DNA of 44,599 nucleotides from Candidatus Symbiothrix sp. (GCA_031290435.1 JAITNQ010000077.1:1-44599), one strand, 5' to 3'; positions 36,638 through 44,599 are shown, counted from the first letter of the stretch. The notes: generated by a model not told the origin, from the letters alone. Program-made: numbers and translations.

Positions 36638-36724
36638 ATGCGGATTAGACGGCTAAATCACAAAGAATACCAAGAGGTAGCGCAACAAATGATGGATGAG
36701 GGCGGGAATATTTTATGTTTTTAG
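36638..36724 (+). other. 28-codon frame before the defence cassette, possible gene remnant
   Basis: The frame MRIRRLNHKEYQEVAQQMMD followed by EGGNILCF and a stop is amphipathic and protein-like, with normal codon use. It could be a truncated N-terminus left by insertion of the methyltransferase cassette. No family was recognised. Confidence 0.3.
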
Positions 36725-36767
36725 ATCAGATATGCACTTTTGGGGCGACAAAATGCAAAACTTTTCG

Positions 36768-36775
36768 TAACTTTG
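36768..36775 (+). promoter_or_regulatory. -7 box for the methyltransferase-DUF262-HEPN operon
   Basis: TAACTTTG is followed by 11 bases and then the ATG at 36787, and TTTG at 36739-36742 lies 25 bases upstream. The short leader decides the start: the frame is open from 36715, but that part lies before the promoter. Confidence 0.6.
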
Positions 36776-36786
36776 CGAAAATTAAT

Positions 36787-37854
36787 ATGCAAGACATAAA
36801 AAAAAATAGTGCTGTAATTGATCTTTTCTGTGGCATTGGAGGATTGTCGCAAGGATTCGTATTAGAGGGTTACAATGTTATATCCGGCTATGACAATGAT
36901 AAATCGTGCAGATACGCTTTTGAATCTAATAATCATGCCAAATTCTATGAAGAAGATATTTTTAAATTGAACGGAAAAGATTTAAACGAACAATTTGGAG
37001 ATAAATTAAAAATTTTAGTTGGATGTGCTCCTTGCCAACCATTTTCAACATATAGTTTCAGGGTTAGAAAGAAAGATCCTAAAAAGATAAATCTTTTGTA
37101 TTCTTTTTCACGTTTAATTGAAGAAACACAACCAACGATTGTTTCTATGGAAAATGTTCCGCAATTGGTTGATTTTGCCAAATTCACCATATTCCAAGAT
37201 TTTTGTGACAGGCTGAAATCTTTGAATTATTTTGTTTCATATCAAGTAGTTTATTGTCCGGATTACGGTATTCCTCAAAAAAGGAAACGATTGGTTTTAT
37301 TGGCATCAAAATTAGGCGAAATATCATTAATATCACCAACTCATGCTCCTGACAGATATATTACAGTAAGAAATATTATAGGGAATTTATCACCTGTTAA
37401 AGCAGGAGAATATGATCCGCAAGATCCTTTACACAGAGCAAGAAAATTATCCGATATGAATTTAAAACGTATTCAACAGGCAAAAGAGGGTGGTACATGG
37501 AAAGACTGGAACGATGAATTGTTGCCGGAATGTTTTAAAAGAAAATCGGGCAATACATATAGAAGTGTTTATGGGCGAATGAAATGGGATGAACCAGCAC
37601 CCACGATGACAACCCATTGTACGGGTTTAGGTAATGGCCGTTTTGGACACCCGGAACAGGACCGGGCAATAACATTGCGCGAAGCGGCACTAATTCAATC
37701 GTTTCCAATGGAATACAAATTTTACGAATCCATAGACAAATACAATCCATCTGTTATTTGTAAACAAATCGGGAACGCTGTTCCACCAAAATTAGGGCAA
37801 ATAATAGCAAAGAGTATAAAAGAACACTTAAATAAACATAAAGAACAACTATGA
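36787..37854 (+). CDS. DNA (cytosine-5)-methyltransferase of the defence cassette
   Basis: From the ATG at 36787 the protein has 355 residues. C5-methyltransferase motifs appear in order: motif I DLFCGIGGLSQGF (residues 12-24), motif IV GCAPCQPFS with catalytic Cys83, motif VI ENVPQL (122-127), motif VIII PQKRKRLVLLAS, and motif X GNAVPPKLGQ near the end. The region before motif IX, about residues 225-290, is the target-recognition part and its sequence does not tell the site. The last four bases overlap the next start (ATGA). It would methylate the host genome and mark self. No cognate restriction endonuclease of a classical fold is adjacent; a DUF262 and a HEPN gene follow instead. Confidence 0.93.
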   Translation: MQDIKKNSAVIDLFCGIGGLSQGFVLEGYNVISGYDNDKSCRYAFESNNHAKFYEEDIFKLNGKDLNEQFGDKLKILVGCAPCQPFSTYSFRVRKKDPKKINLLYSFSRLIEETQPTIVSMENVPQLVDFAKFTIFQDFCDRLKSLNYFVSYQVVYCPDYGIPQKRKRLVLLASKLGEISLISPTHAPDRYITVRNIIGNLSPVKAGEYDPQDPLHRARKLSDMNLKRIQQAKEGGTWKDWNDELLPECFKRKSGNTYRSVYGRMKWDEPAPTMTTHCTGLGNGRFGHPEQDRAITLREAALIQSFPMEYKFYESIDKYNPSVICKQIGNAVPPKLGQIIAKSIKEHLNKHKEQL

Positions 37855-38891
37855 AAACAGTAGAAGAAAAAAATAGAGCAGAACTACAGATTTTAGAAGA
37901 AAAAGAGCCTGTTGCTTTTGATACACGGGAATATCCTGTTGAAGTTTTGATTGATAAATACCAATCGGAGGAATTTGTTATTCCAAAATATCAAAGAAGT
38001 TTTGTTTGGGAAGAAGACAAAGAAAAAATGTCTAAATTTATCGAATCAATAATTTTAGACTTACCAATTCCATACCTGTTTTTTGCTGATGATAAAGAAA
38101 CAGGAAAATTAGAAATAGTTGATGGTTCTCAACGAATCAGAACGGTTAATTCTTTTAAAAACAATGAATTTGAGTTAGAAGGATTAGAAAAACTGGATTT
38201 GTTGAACGGGTTCAAATTTTCAGATTTGCCCGAAAGTCGTCAAAGAAGATTTTTGAGAAAAACCCTGCGTTCAATAGAGTTGACAGAAAAGGCATCAAGT
38301 GATGTAAGACGAGATTTGTTTGAAAGAATAAATACTAGACCTTACGACTTATTGCCGATGGAACTTCGTAAAGGATTGTATGACGGAGAGTTTTATAACT
38401 TCATTGAGGAATGTTCTAACAATGAATTATTTGTTCATCTTTGCCCTATATCTGAAAAAAGAAAAAATAGAGGAGAAGCGCAAGAATTAGTCCTAAGATA
38501 TTTTGCATACGCCGATAATTACCAAAATTTTGTTCATAGTGTTGAGGATTTCATGGACGATTATATGAAAGACAAACATGAAAAAGGATTTGACAGACAA
38601 AACATGAAAAAGCAATTTACTGATATGCTAAATTTTGCAAATCTATATTTTCCTTATGGTTTTAGAAAAAGTGAAAATAGTAATTCGATAGCAAGAACAC
38701 GGTTTGAAGCAATTTCTATTGGTGTCACACTCGCTTTGCGAGAAAGTAATAAATTGATTACAAATAATATTTCAGAATGGCTGGGTTCAGAAGAATTTAA
38801 AGAACAAACTACGTCAGGTTCGGCAAATAACAGAACAAAAGTTTTAGGTAGAATTAAATTTGTAAAAAATAAACTATTAGGACTGAGATGA
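37851..38891 (+). CDS. DUF262 (GmrS/ParB-like NTPase) protein without HNH domain
   Basis: The 346-residue protein carries the DUF262 signatures: VIPKYQRSFVWEEDK (43-57), IESIILDLPIPYLFF (64-78), and the DGQQR-like box VDGSQRIRTV with DGSQR at 91-95. It continues with DLFERINTRPYDLLPMELRK. DUF262 occurs in the modification-dependent restriction enzymes GmrSD, SspE and BrxU, where it hydrolyses NTP and controls a DUF1524 HNH nuclease. Here the C-terminal half (residues 170-346) shows no HNH motif, so a nuclease is expected from another gene, most simply the HEPN protein next to it. ATGA overlaps join it to both neighbours, so the three are translated together. It is AT-rich. Confidence 0.87.
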   Translation: MKTVEEKNRAELQILEEKEPVAFDTREYPVEVLIDKYQSEEFVIPKYQRSFVWEEDKEKMSKFIESIILDLPIPYLFFADDKETGKLEIVDGSQRIRTVNSFKNNEFELEGLEKLDLLNGFKFSDLPESRQRRFLRKTLRSIELTEKASSDVRRDLFERINTRPYDLLPMELRKGLYDGEFYNFIEECSNNELFVHLCPISEKRKNRGEAQELVLRYFAYADNYQNFVHSVEDFMDDYMKDKHEKGFDRQNMKKQFTDMLNFANLYFPYGFRKSENSNSIARTRFEAISIGVTLALRESNKLITNNISEWLGSEEFKEQTTSGSANNRTKVLGRIKFVKNKLLGLR

Positions 38892-39514
38892 TTAATGTAA
38901 AGGCTATTTTTGAACAGCGAAAAAATGAGGTTGAAGAATATTTCAATTTTGTCAATAGTTATACACCCTTGAATGCAAATGATAATTTGTATAAAATATT
39001 GAAATCTAACATGATATTGATGCTATACAATCTCGTAGAATCAAGCATCTCAAATGCTATAGAGGAAATCCACAATGTTATTCATGCAAATTCTATTTCG
39101 TTTAATTCTCTAAAAGGCGAATTGAAAAAACTGATTATATTGCAAACAAAACGAATTGACACCAATAAATTTATTGAAAAAATAAATGACATTGCCACTG
39201 ATATTATTAAACACTCTTTCCAAAGAAAAGAATTCTTTAATGGAAATGTTGATAGAACAACTATTACAAAGTTAAGCAATAAATATGGTTTCAATAATCA
39301 CACTGATTATGCAAAAACTAAAGCAGGGATATGTTTAGAGAACATTAAAAACAAAAGAAATGATTTAGCACATGGCGTTTATTCTTTTACCGAAGTAGGA
39401 AGAGAATACACGATACAAGATTTAGAAGAAAAGAAAAACGAAACTATCAACTACATATCGGATATATTGGATAATATAGAGTCATATTTGGCCAATAAAG
39501 AATACTGTGCTTGA
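38888..39514 (+). CDS. HEPN nuclease of the MAE_28990/MAE_18760 type
   Basis: The 208-residue protein is all-helical and ends in the HEPN catalytic motif RNDLAHG (Arg157 and His162, R-x4-H), followed by YSFTEVGREYTIQDLEEKKN, which is the typical continuation of the MAE_28990/MAE_18760 family. HEPN proteins of this kind are usually RNases that act in abortive defence. The start ATG overlaps the DUF262 stop (ATGA). Two sampled 60-base lines in it have 13 and 15 G+C, against 28 in the aldolase gene just downstream, so it looks foreign. No terminator of the classical type follows; a three-way hairpin repeat lies 60 bases downstream. Confidence 0.82.
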   Translation: MINVKAIFEQRKNEVEEYFNFVNSYTPLNANDNLYKILKSNMILMLYNLVESSISNAIEEIHNVIHANSISFNSLKGELKKLIILQTKRIDTNKFIEKINDIATDIIKHSFQRKEFFNGNVDRTTITKLSNKYGFNNHTDYAKTKAGICLENIKNKRNDLAHGVYSFTEVGREYTIQDLEEKKNETINYISDILDNIESYLANKEYCA

Positions 39515-39573
39515 TATAATACCCATGCCACCTCTACCACGCCAAAGCAGCCCTGCATTGTTCCATGAGTGCT

Positions 39574-39639
39574 GAAAACACATCCTCACCCCGTCCTTCG
39601 GACACCCCTCTCCAAAATGGAGAGGGGAGGGGGGTGAGG
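39574..39639. repeat. GC-rich three-way-junction repeat
   Basis: CCTCACCCC (39574-39582) pairs with GGGGTGAGG (39631-39639). Inside are two hairpins: GTCC-TTC-GGAC (39583-39593-equivalent, up to 39603) and CCCCTCTCCA/TGGAGAGGGG (39605-39614 with 39618-39627). From memory, relatives of this repeat are scattered between genes in many Bacteroidota. It may also stop transcription from both sides. Confidence 0.7.
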
Positions 39640-39714
39640 TGCAAGCAGTAATAATAAGTGTCAAAAATACACTTATTTTCCTTTGCTGAAAGGTAATCCT
39701 GCACAGCAACAAAT

Positions 39715-40383
39715 TTATCCTTTTATTTTCCGGATAATCTCTAATGCGTTTTTACACAATCCGGTTATTTCATCCCAATTTTTTGCTGCGATCACTTCTT
39801 TCGGGAAGAGGTTGGAGCCCATACCTACGCAACTTACGCCGGCATCGAACCATGATTTCAGATTGGCTTCTTCGGGTTTTACCCCTCCAGTCACCATCAA
39901 CATCGACCAGGGCATAGGCGCTTTTAATCCTTTTACAAAATTCGGGCCTAAAACGTCACCCGGAAATACCTTGCACAGATCGCAACCTGCTTCCTGAGCG
40001 AATCCTATTTCGGACACCGAGCCGCATCCGGGGGTATAAGGTACCAAGCGGCGATTGGCCACTCTGGCAACATCCGGATTAAACAAGGGTCCAACTATGA
40101 AATTGGCGCCTAACTGAATGTACTGTGAAGCCGTAGGCGCATCGACTATTGAGCCTACGCCCAGAATCAAACCGGGACATTCCTTGGTCACAAATTTACA
40201 CAATTCACCGAATACTTCGTGCGCAAACTCACCCCGGTTCGTAAACTCGAATGCACGAACCCCGCCTGCATAACAAGCTTTCACCACATTTTTAGCAACT
40301 TCAATGTCTTGGTGGTAAAATACCGGAACCATTCCGGTCGTGCACATTGCGCCAAGAACCTGTAATTTATTGTATTTTGCCAT
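39715..40383 (-). CDS. eda: KDPG/KHG aldolase (2-dehydro-3-deoxyphosphogluconate aldolase)
   Basis: From the ATG at 40383 ([20 protein letters not shown]) the protein has 222 residues, normal for Eda. It cleaves KDPG into pyruvate and glyceraldehyde 3-phosphate (Entner-Doudoroff or hexuronate route). Catalytic residues are visible: Glu46 in AFEFTNRG and the Schiff-base lysine Lys138 in [10 protein letters not shown], corresponding to Glu45 and Lys133 of E. coli. [11 protein letters not shown] and MVTGGVKP complete the TIM barrel. The frame is open 40 codons upstream, but that part covers the divergent promoter region and has no family match. It stands alone here; a kinase partner is not in the window. 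Confidence 0.93.
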   Translation of the reverse strand: MAKYNKLQVLGAMCTTGMVPVFYHQDIEVAKNVVKACYAGGVRAFEFTNRGEFAHEVFGELCKFVTKECPGLILGVGSIVDAPTASQYIQLGANFIVGPLFNPDVARVANRRLVPYTPGCGSVSEIGFAQEAGCDLCKVFPGDVLGPNFVKGLKAPMPWSMLMVTGGVKPEEANLKSWFDAGVSCVGMGSNLFPKEVIAAKNWDEITGLCKNALEIIRKIKG

Positions 40384-40488
40384 AATTAAATAATATAAAT
40401 TGATACTCAAACGGTACAAAATTAATGATTTTTTTTTTCTGAAATACACTTCGCCTTTTTTTATGGTTTTTTCTATGGAATATTTTCT

Positions 40489-40496
40489 TACCTTTG
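40489..40496 (+). promoter_or_regulatory. -7 box for the MBL-fold gene
   Basis: TACCTTTG matches TAnnTTTG exactly, 29 bases before the ATG at 40526. No clear TTTG box upstream. Confidence 0.55.
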
Positions 40497-40525
40497 CCTG
40501 CATTTCGAAATTAACATAAGAATAA

Positions 40526-41326
40526 ATGGAATTAAAATTCCTGAGTTTGGGTAGCGGTAGTAGCGGAAATTGTTATTATCTGGGAACAGATGACTATGGG
40601 ATACTCTTAGATGCGGGTCTAAGCACGCGGAGTATAAAAAAAATACTGAAGGACAACGGGATCGGGTTGGAGAAAATCATGGCCGTATTTATTACACACG
40701 ATCATGCCGACCACATCAAGTCGGTGGGTAGTCTGGGAGAAAAATACGGTATTCCCATTTATGCAACGGCTAAGGTTCATGATGGTATAGATCACAGTAT
40801 ATATGCCGATATTAAACTTTCCGTTTCGCGCCGGATAATCGAAAAAGAAGTTGCGGTTTATATTAAGGATTTGAAAATAACTGCATTTGAAGTTCCCCAT
40901 GACGCCAGCGATTGTGTCGGTTATTTAGTCGATTACAAGCATCACAAATGGGTCTTGGCGACTGATGTGGGGCATATTGACGCCAAAGTCGGGGATTATA
41001 TCGGTCTCGCCAACCACTTAGTGATTGAGGCCAATTATGACCAGGAGATGTTGTCGCGCGGCAGTTACCCGCCTTTCTTGAAAAAAAGAATCAGCAATGG
41101 TTACGGGCATCTATGCAATTCGGAAACCGCCGAATTTTTAGCGGCCAATTTTGATTTGCATCTGAAAAATATCTGGCTTTGCCATCTGAGTAAAGACAAT
41201 AACCACCCCGACTTGGCTTATAAGACGGTCGAGATGGCTATGGGACAGTACGGCATTCGAATCGGGAAAGACGTAAATTTAGTAGCCTTGAAACGGACTA
41301 CGCCTTCGGAACTCTATGTGCTGTAA
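40526..41326 (+). CDS. MBL-fold metallo-hydrolase (YycJ/WalJ type)
   Basis: The 266-residue protein starts [20 protein letters not shown], the opening of the YycJ/WalJ group. The zinc-binding box is THDHADH (residues 57-63), with later ligands in [18 protein letters not shown] and [11 protein letters not shown]. Homologues are exonuclease-like hydrolases linked to cell-wall control or DNA repair; the substrate is not settled. The last 11 bases overlap the start of the radical SAM gene, so the two are coupled. Confidence 0.87.
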   Translation: MELKFLSLGSGSSGNCYYLGTDDYGILLDAGLSTRSIKKILKDNGIGLEKIMAVFITHDHADHIKSVGSLGEKYGIPIYATAKVHDGIDHSIYADIKLSVSRRIIEKEVAVYIKDLKITAFEVPHDASDCVGYLVDYKHHKWVLATDVGHIDAKVGDYIGLANHLVIEANYDQEMLSRGSYPPFLKKRISNGYGHLCNSETAEFLAANFDLHLKNIWLCHLSKDNNHPDLAYKTVEMAMGQYGIRIGKDVNLVALKRTTPSELYVL

Positions 41327-42269
41327 ACCTGTTCTTTCCCCTGCAAATAGGGACATAAAAAGTAACAAAAACGCTAAACCTTATCGGGATTTTAGCGAAT
41401 TTCTGCAATTAATTTTCCCTTACAAAGTCCAGAAAATCTCTATCAATGCAGGGTTTACCTGCCCTAATCGAGACGGAACAAAAGGGCGCGGAGGATGCAC
41501 TTATTGCAATAACCGGACTTTCAGCCCACAATATGCCGCAACCGACAAACCGGTCGGACAGCAAATGGAAGAAGGCATCCGGTTCTTTTCCAAAAAGTAT
41601 CCGAAAATGAAGTATATTGCCTATTTTCAGTCTTATACGAATACATACAGCACCTTGGAAAATCTGTTGGAAAAATACAACGAAGCCTTGCAATATCCGG
41701 AAGTGGTCGGACTGATTATCGGAACGCGCCCCGATTGTATGCCGGATAATTTGTTGGACGAATTGGAAAAAATTTCCCGAAAACATTTTCTCTTAATTGA
41801 ATATGGTATTGAATCGACCCACAACGATACACTGGCTTTTATCAACAGAGGACACACTTATGGAGATGCTGTCGAAACCATCTTGCGAACGGCTTCACGG
41901 AAAATTTACTGTGGAGCGCATTTGATTTTGGGTCTTCCGGGAGAAAGCCGCGAAATGATTCTCTCTCATGCCGCGAAAATCTCCCGCTTACCGCTTACTA
42001 CCGTTAAATTACACCAATTACAACTTATCCAGGATACACAAATGCTTCGCCAATTGGAGGATAATCCGGAATTATTCCATCTCTATACTTTAGATGAATA
42101 CATTGACTTGTGCATTGATTTCATAGACGGTTTGAATCCTGATTTTTATATTGACCGTTTTGTTTCCCTGTCCCCAAGGGAATTGCTGATTGCTCCTGCT
42201 TGGGGATTGAAAAACCATGAATTTACCGCTAAATTACACAAACGGCTTCAAGTGCGGGGAAAATTGTGA
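41316..42269 (+). CDS. TIGR01212 family radical SAM protein (YhcC-like)
   Basis: The 317-residue protein carries the Fe-S site CPNRDGTKGRGGCTYC with Cys49, Cys61 and Cys64, a spacing typical of TIGR01212 rather than plain CxxxCxxC. Other signatures are IAYFQSYTNTY, VGLIIGTRPDC, LIEYGIESTHNDTL, INRGHTY, HLILGLPGESREMI and LHQLQLIQDT. The reaction is unknown. The start at 41316 overlaps the MBL gene; the first 20 residues are not conserved-looking, so a later start is possible. It ends 7 bases from the convergent barrel gene. Confidence 0.88.
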   Translation: MCCKPVLSPANRDIKSNKNAKPYRDFSEFLQLIFPYKVQKISINAGFTCPNRDGTKGRGGCTYCNNRTFSPQYAATDKPVGQQMEEGIRFFSKKYPKMKYIAYFQSYTNTYSTLENLLEKYNEALQYPEVVGLIIGTRPDCMPDNLLDELEKISRKHFLLIEYGIESTHNDTLAFINRGHTYGDAVETILRTASRKIYCGAHLILGLPGESREMILSHAAKISRLPLTTVKLHQLQLIQDTQMLRQLEDNPELFHLYTLDEYIDLCIDFIDGLNPDFYIDRFVSLSPRELLIAPAWGLKNHEFTAKLHKRLQVRGKL

Positions 42270-42276
42270 GAGGTCT

Positions 42277-43038
42277 TTAATTGAGGCTGATACCGATTCC
42301 GAAAGACCTTACATCCGGTCCTTTCCCCTTCTCAAATAGCGAAAAAGGCTGATAGTATCCGAAAATGCCGAAGTCGTTTATTCCGACTTGCAATACGATA
42401 CGGGCGTTGATGGGCGAGAAGTTGAGATCGCGTCCCAAACTTGTTTTTTCTATTCCTTGAGGGGTTCTTATATCTACCTGCGATTTGGCATAATACTTAA
42501 TCTGGGCTTCCAAACCGCCATCGACGAAAAAAGTATGTTTTTTGCCGATCTTTTTTTGGTATTCCAAAACCAGCGGAATATTGACGTAATAGGCCAATAG
42601 CTTACTGGATTTGTACGACACCCCTTCCGGAGCCGGGGCAAAATGCGTAATATCGCTTTTCCCTTGCAGGCCGATATCTCCCTTGAAGTGGTAGCGCGCC
42701 CACTCCAACTCACCTCCGGACACTAATAACCAGTGCTCGTTGAAAGCATGAAGAAATTCAACAGCGGTCAATGAAAAGGCATAAGACTTGCTTTGCTTGA
42801 TGGTAGCATCCTGTAGTCCGTCTAAATTGATAAATGTAAATCGCGAGGCCGACCAGTGTTCTTTATTTGCTTTTTTCTTCCAGAAAAATATCAAATCGGT
42901 ATTGAGAGAGCCGTCCAAAAAGATCGAACTTTTCGGCTCCGGATCAAGGGTTTTTATTTTTGAACTATCTTCGTTTTGTGCGGATGTTGTTGCGTAAAAT
43001 AAGGATACGCATATGAATAAGAATAAATATTTTTTCAT
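42277..43038 (-). CDS. Outer-membrane beta-barrel protein (PorT-like)
   Basis: From the ATG at 43038 (MKKYLFLFICVSLFYATTSA, signal peptide) the protein has 253 residues. Alternating hydrophobic strands such as YAFSLTAVEFLHAF, HWLLVSGGELEWARYHF, LLAYYVNIPLVLEYQKKIG, HTFFVDGGLEAQIKYY and the final VRSFGIGISLN fit an eight- to ten-strand barrel of the Bacteroidota outer-membrane type. It is the last gene of the sigma-factor block, with 5 bases to the stop of the preceding gene. Function unknown. Confidence 0.72.
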   Translation of the reverse strand: MKKYLFLFICVSLFYATTSAQNEDSSKIKTLDPEPKSSIFLDGSLNTDLIFFWKKKANKEHWSASRFTFINLDGLQDATIKQSKSYAFSLTAVEFLHAFNEHWLLVSGGELEWARYHFKGDIGLQGKSDITHFAPAPEGVSYKSSKLLAYYVNIPLVLEYQKKIGKKHTFFVDGGLEAQIKYYAKSQVDIRTPQGIEKTSLGRDLNFSPINARIVLQVGINDFGIFGYYQPFSLFEKGKGPDVRSFGIGISLN

Positions 43039-43043
43039 GATTG

Positions 43044-43547
43044 TCATAATTTTATACGTTTGTCATTCACTTTAATAAATAAATTTTTCAGTTTACTGAG
43101 TTCTTCCTCTAATTGTTGAGGTGGAAAATTCCCCTTGATGTAAATCAAAGTCATTTTTTTTGATTTGTTCATAAAAAGGATGTATTCGTAAACCTTGGAA
43201 TTTTCCTCTTTGCCCAATGCATAAGTAGCCGATTCCACTTTTCCGTCTTTTTTAGACTCCATAAGGATGACGCCGTTTCCATAATTTTCTTTTTGAGTGA
43301 AGTCGTTTAGGATAGCCTCCCGTGTTGTGCGGAGTATGCTTGAATCGGAAGGGATAATCAGGCTTTTATACCGGTTTATTTTTGTATGATTGCCTAATAC
43401 ATCCTTGGCCAATTCGATTAAGACTGAGCCTTCTTGCTTTCCGTAATCGCCAAATATTTTTGAAATATTCAGGTCTTCCTGTCCGTGTGCCAATAATCCG
43501 GGAAGCATAAAAGCCAACAAGCAGATAAATTTTGCTATTTTGTTCAT
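43044..43547 (-). CDS. Small secreted protein of the sigma-factor operon (DUF4252/DUF6108-like)
   Basis: From the ATG at 43547 (MNKIAKFICLLAFMLPGLLA) it has 167 residues with a signal peptide ending near AHGQ. The mature part starts EDLNISKIFGDYGKQEGSV, continues with a helix-strand pattern, and has FMNKSKKMTLIYIKGNFPPQ near the end. Similar small proteins are found after ECF sigma/anti-sigma pairs in Bacteroides; I cannot tell which DUF applies. The frame is open to 43583, but that part overlaps the anti-sigma gene. Confidence 0.7.
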   Translation of the reverse strand: MNKIAKFICLLAFMLPGLLAHGQEDLNISKIFGDYGKQEGSVLIELAKDVLGNHTKINRYKSLIIPSDSSILRTTREAILNDFTQKENYGNGVILMESKKDGKVESATYALGKEENSKVYEYILFMNKSKKMTLIYIKGNFPPQQLEEELSKLKNLFIKVNDKRIKL

Positions 43548-43557
43548 ATTCTTTGTT

Positions 43558-44049
43558 TTAATCATTATCTGAAAAAGTTTCATTGTTATCTAAAAAGAAG
43601 TCTAAAGCTTCTATCTGAGAGGAATATACTTCTTCGTTTTCTTCGGAAAGATTCTCTAAGGCCTTTAGTGTTTCCATCCGAATCAAATTGATATCCGTAT
43701 ATTTTTTACCGTCAACATAAGCCCAAGAAGTTCCGGGCAATGTTCTATGCCTATTGAAGGTGAGTTTCAAACCGAAGAACAGGAGGAGACAGGCTGCGGC
43801 CGCAACGCTGAACCGGCGTATATTCCTTTTCCATGATTTTCCCGTATGCAAAGGCTGCACTGTCTCCGCTTGCGCATTTGCTCTTTCCATCGCAAAATAT
43901 TGGAATATCGGTTGATATTGTTTCCGGTTTTCCGGTATAGCTTCCTTGCGGAAATAATCCCGGAGCAGTTGTTCTTCTGCCAAAGTGGTGAGACCTTCAA
44001 AATATTTTTCTATTAATTCACCAATTTCAATATCTTTATTATTATTCAT
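43558..44049 (-). CDS. Probable anti-sigma factor, single membrane helix
   Basis: The 163-residue protein has a cytoplasmic N-part of about 75 residues (IEKYFEGLTTLAEEQLLRDY is a zinc-less anti-sigma-like helix pair), one membrane helix (VAAAACLLLFFGLKLTF, about 82-98) and a short outer part with Glu-rich helices. It overlaps the sigma gene by 8 bases, so it is translated with it. Position and topology suggest it holds the ECF sigma factor. No FecR domain is present, which separates it from the TonB-linked anti-sigma factors. Confidence 0.7.
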   Translation of the reverse strand: MNNNKDIEIGELIEKYFEGLTTLAEEQLLRDYFRKEAIPENRKQYQPIFQYFAMERANAQAETVQPLHTGKSWKRNIRRFSVAAAACLLLFFGLKLTFNRHRTLPGTSWAYVDGKKYTDINLIRMETLKALENLSEENEEVYSSQIEALDFFLDNNETFSDND

Positions 44050-44542
44050 TGTTCATTATTTTACCAAATTCTTCCCGCACTTTTTTTCGCGCTCTTGAGA
44101 GATTGACGGTAACAGCATTCACCTGTGTGCCGGTGATATCTGCAATTTCCTGCAATTCATAACCTTCTATATCTCGCATTCGGATAATTACTTGCTGCAA
44201 TTCCGGCAAATGTTCGATAATTTTTTTAACCAAAGTCGTTGCGTCTTTTCTTTCCAGTTGCGTATAAGGCGTTTCGTTATCCGCGCCCAAGTAAAAATCA
44301 TCAATTTCTGTTTTCTCTTTCTGCAAACGCAAGCGGTCAATGCATATATTTTTGGCAGTCTGTACGGCAAACCCGTTAGGATTGACAACCGTATCCAACT
44401 GTTCCCTAACCTTCCATAAGCGAAGCAGTGTTTCCTGTACCACGTCTTCTGCATCCTCTTCTTGCTGCAAATACTTCAGCGCGGTCAGAAAAAGTATCTG
44501 CCGGAGAGGAATTATCTTTGTTTTGAACTGTTCTATCTGCAT
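44042..44542 (-). CDS. ECF-type RNA polymerase sigma-70 factor
   Basis: The 166-residue protein has region 2 with ALKYLQQEEDAEDVVQETLL, then RLWKVREQLDTVVNPNGFAV, and region 4 with LPELQQVIIRMRDIEGYELQ and EIADITGTQVNAVTVNLSRA as the DNA-binding helix-turn-helix. Length and the absence of region 3 are those of ECF factors. The start is ATG 44542 (MQIEQFKTKIIPL). It leads a four-gene block with an anti-sigma-like gene, a small secreted protein and a barrel protein, a common arrangement for envelope-stress control in Bacteroidota. No clean promoter is visible in the 57 bases to the window edge. Confidence 0.9.
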   Translation of the reverse strand: MQIEQFKTKIIPLRQILFLTALKYLQQEEDAEDVVQETLLRLWKVREQLDTVVNPNGFAVQTAKNICIDRLRLQKEKTEIDDFYLGADNETPYTQLERKDATTLVKKIIEHLPELQQVIIRMRDIEGYELQEIADITGTQVNAVTVNLSRARKKVREEFGKIMNNE

Positions 44543-44599
44543 ATCTGTCTTAATGACGAAACAAAGGGAAAAATATTACATCAAGGGCTACGCGCCGGT

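Noticed and set aside
36715-36786. 24-codon upstream extension of the methyltransferase
   Set aside because: It spans the TAACTTTG promoter box, and motif I stands at the normal distance from the ATG at 36787.
40384-40503. 40-codon upstream extension of the aldolase
   Set aside because: It reads through the divergent promoter region as Lys/Tyr-rich filler, and family proteins start at the ATG at 40383.

Overview
The window reads as chromosome of a Bacteroidales bacterium (Bacteroidota); I do not commit to a genus. The grounds are two SusC/SusD pairs, a surface glycan-binding lipoprotein, a ClpC and GyrA of Bacteroidota type, repeated promoter cores of the form TAnnTTTG, and start sites without clear Shine-Dalgarno sequences. 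No rRNA, tRNA, CRISPR array, integrase or intact insertion sequence was seen.

Layout. 1-206: 5' end of a gene running off the left edge, probably the type VI secretion baseplate gene tssF, behind a good promoter. 281-4534: minus-strand block gyrA > TPR protein > small winged-helix protein, ending in a strong terminator. 4789-7338: clpC, divergent from gyrA. 7440-21344: a plus-strand xylan utilisation locus, susC-susD-SGBP-GH10 xylanase-susC-susD, with possible operator repeats upstream and a terminator downstream. 21345-23400: an accessory patch with a 21-bp degenerate tandem repeat, three copies of a REP-like hairpin, an RHS tip without an N-terminus, and two tiny overlapping AT-rich membrane-protein genes that could be its immunity partners. 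23714-26569: homoserine acyltransferase (metA type, acetyl-CoA signature) and an RlhA-like U32 protein. 26552-28369: YgiQ-like radical SAM protein. 28551-31378: a Trp/Tyr-rich secreted protein and a FadL/OmpP1 family porin. 31488-36551: minus-strand block metY-like sulfhydrylase > GH95 > PDZ protein. 36787-39514: a three-gene, AT-rich, translationally coupled cassette of a cytosine-C5 DNA methyltransferase, a DUF262 protein and a HEPN nuclease, read here as a defence system. 39715-42269: KDPG aldolase, MBL-fold hydrolase, TIGR01212 radical SAM protein. 42277-44542: ECF sigma factor > probable anti-sigma protein > small secreted protein > outer-membrane barrel.

How genes work together. The xylan locus codes for capture (SusD, SGBP), cleavage at the cell surface (GH10 with two inserted carbohydrate-binding modules) and import (SusC). 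The MetA-type enzyme carries Glu111, which predicts O-acetylhomoserine as product; the metY-like gene 11 kb away would use exactly that substrate to make homocysteine.

The best candidates for something undescribed are the methyltransferase/DUF262/HEPN cassette and the RHS-tip/two-membrane-protein cassette bracketed by REP-like repeats. A 7-bp tandem repeat inside the xylanase signal peptide is a possible phase-variation switch. All functional calls come from reading motifs by eye; no database search was made.
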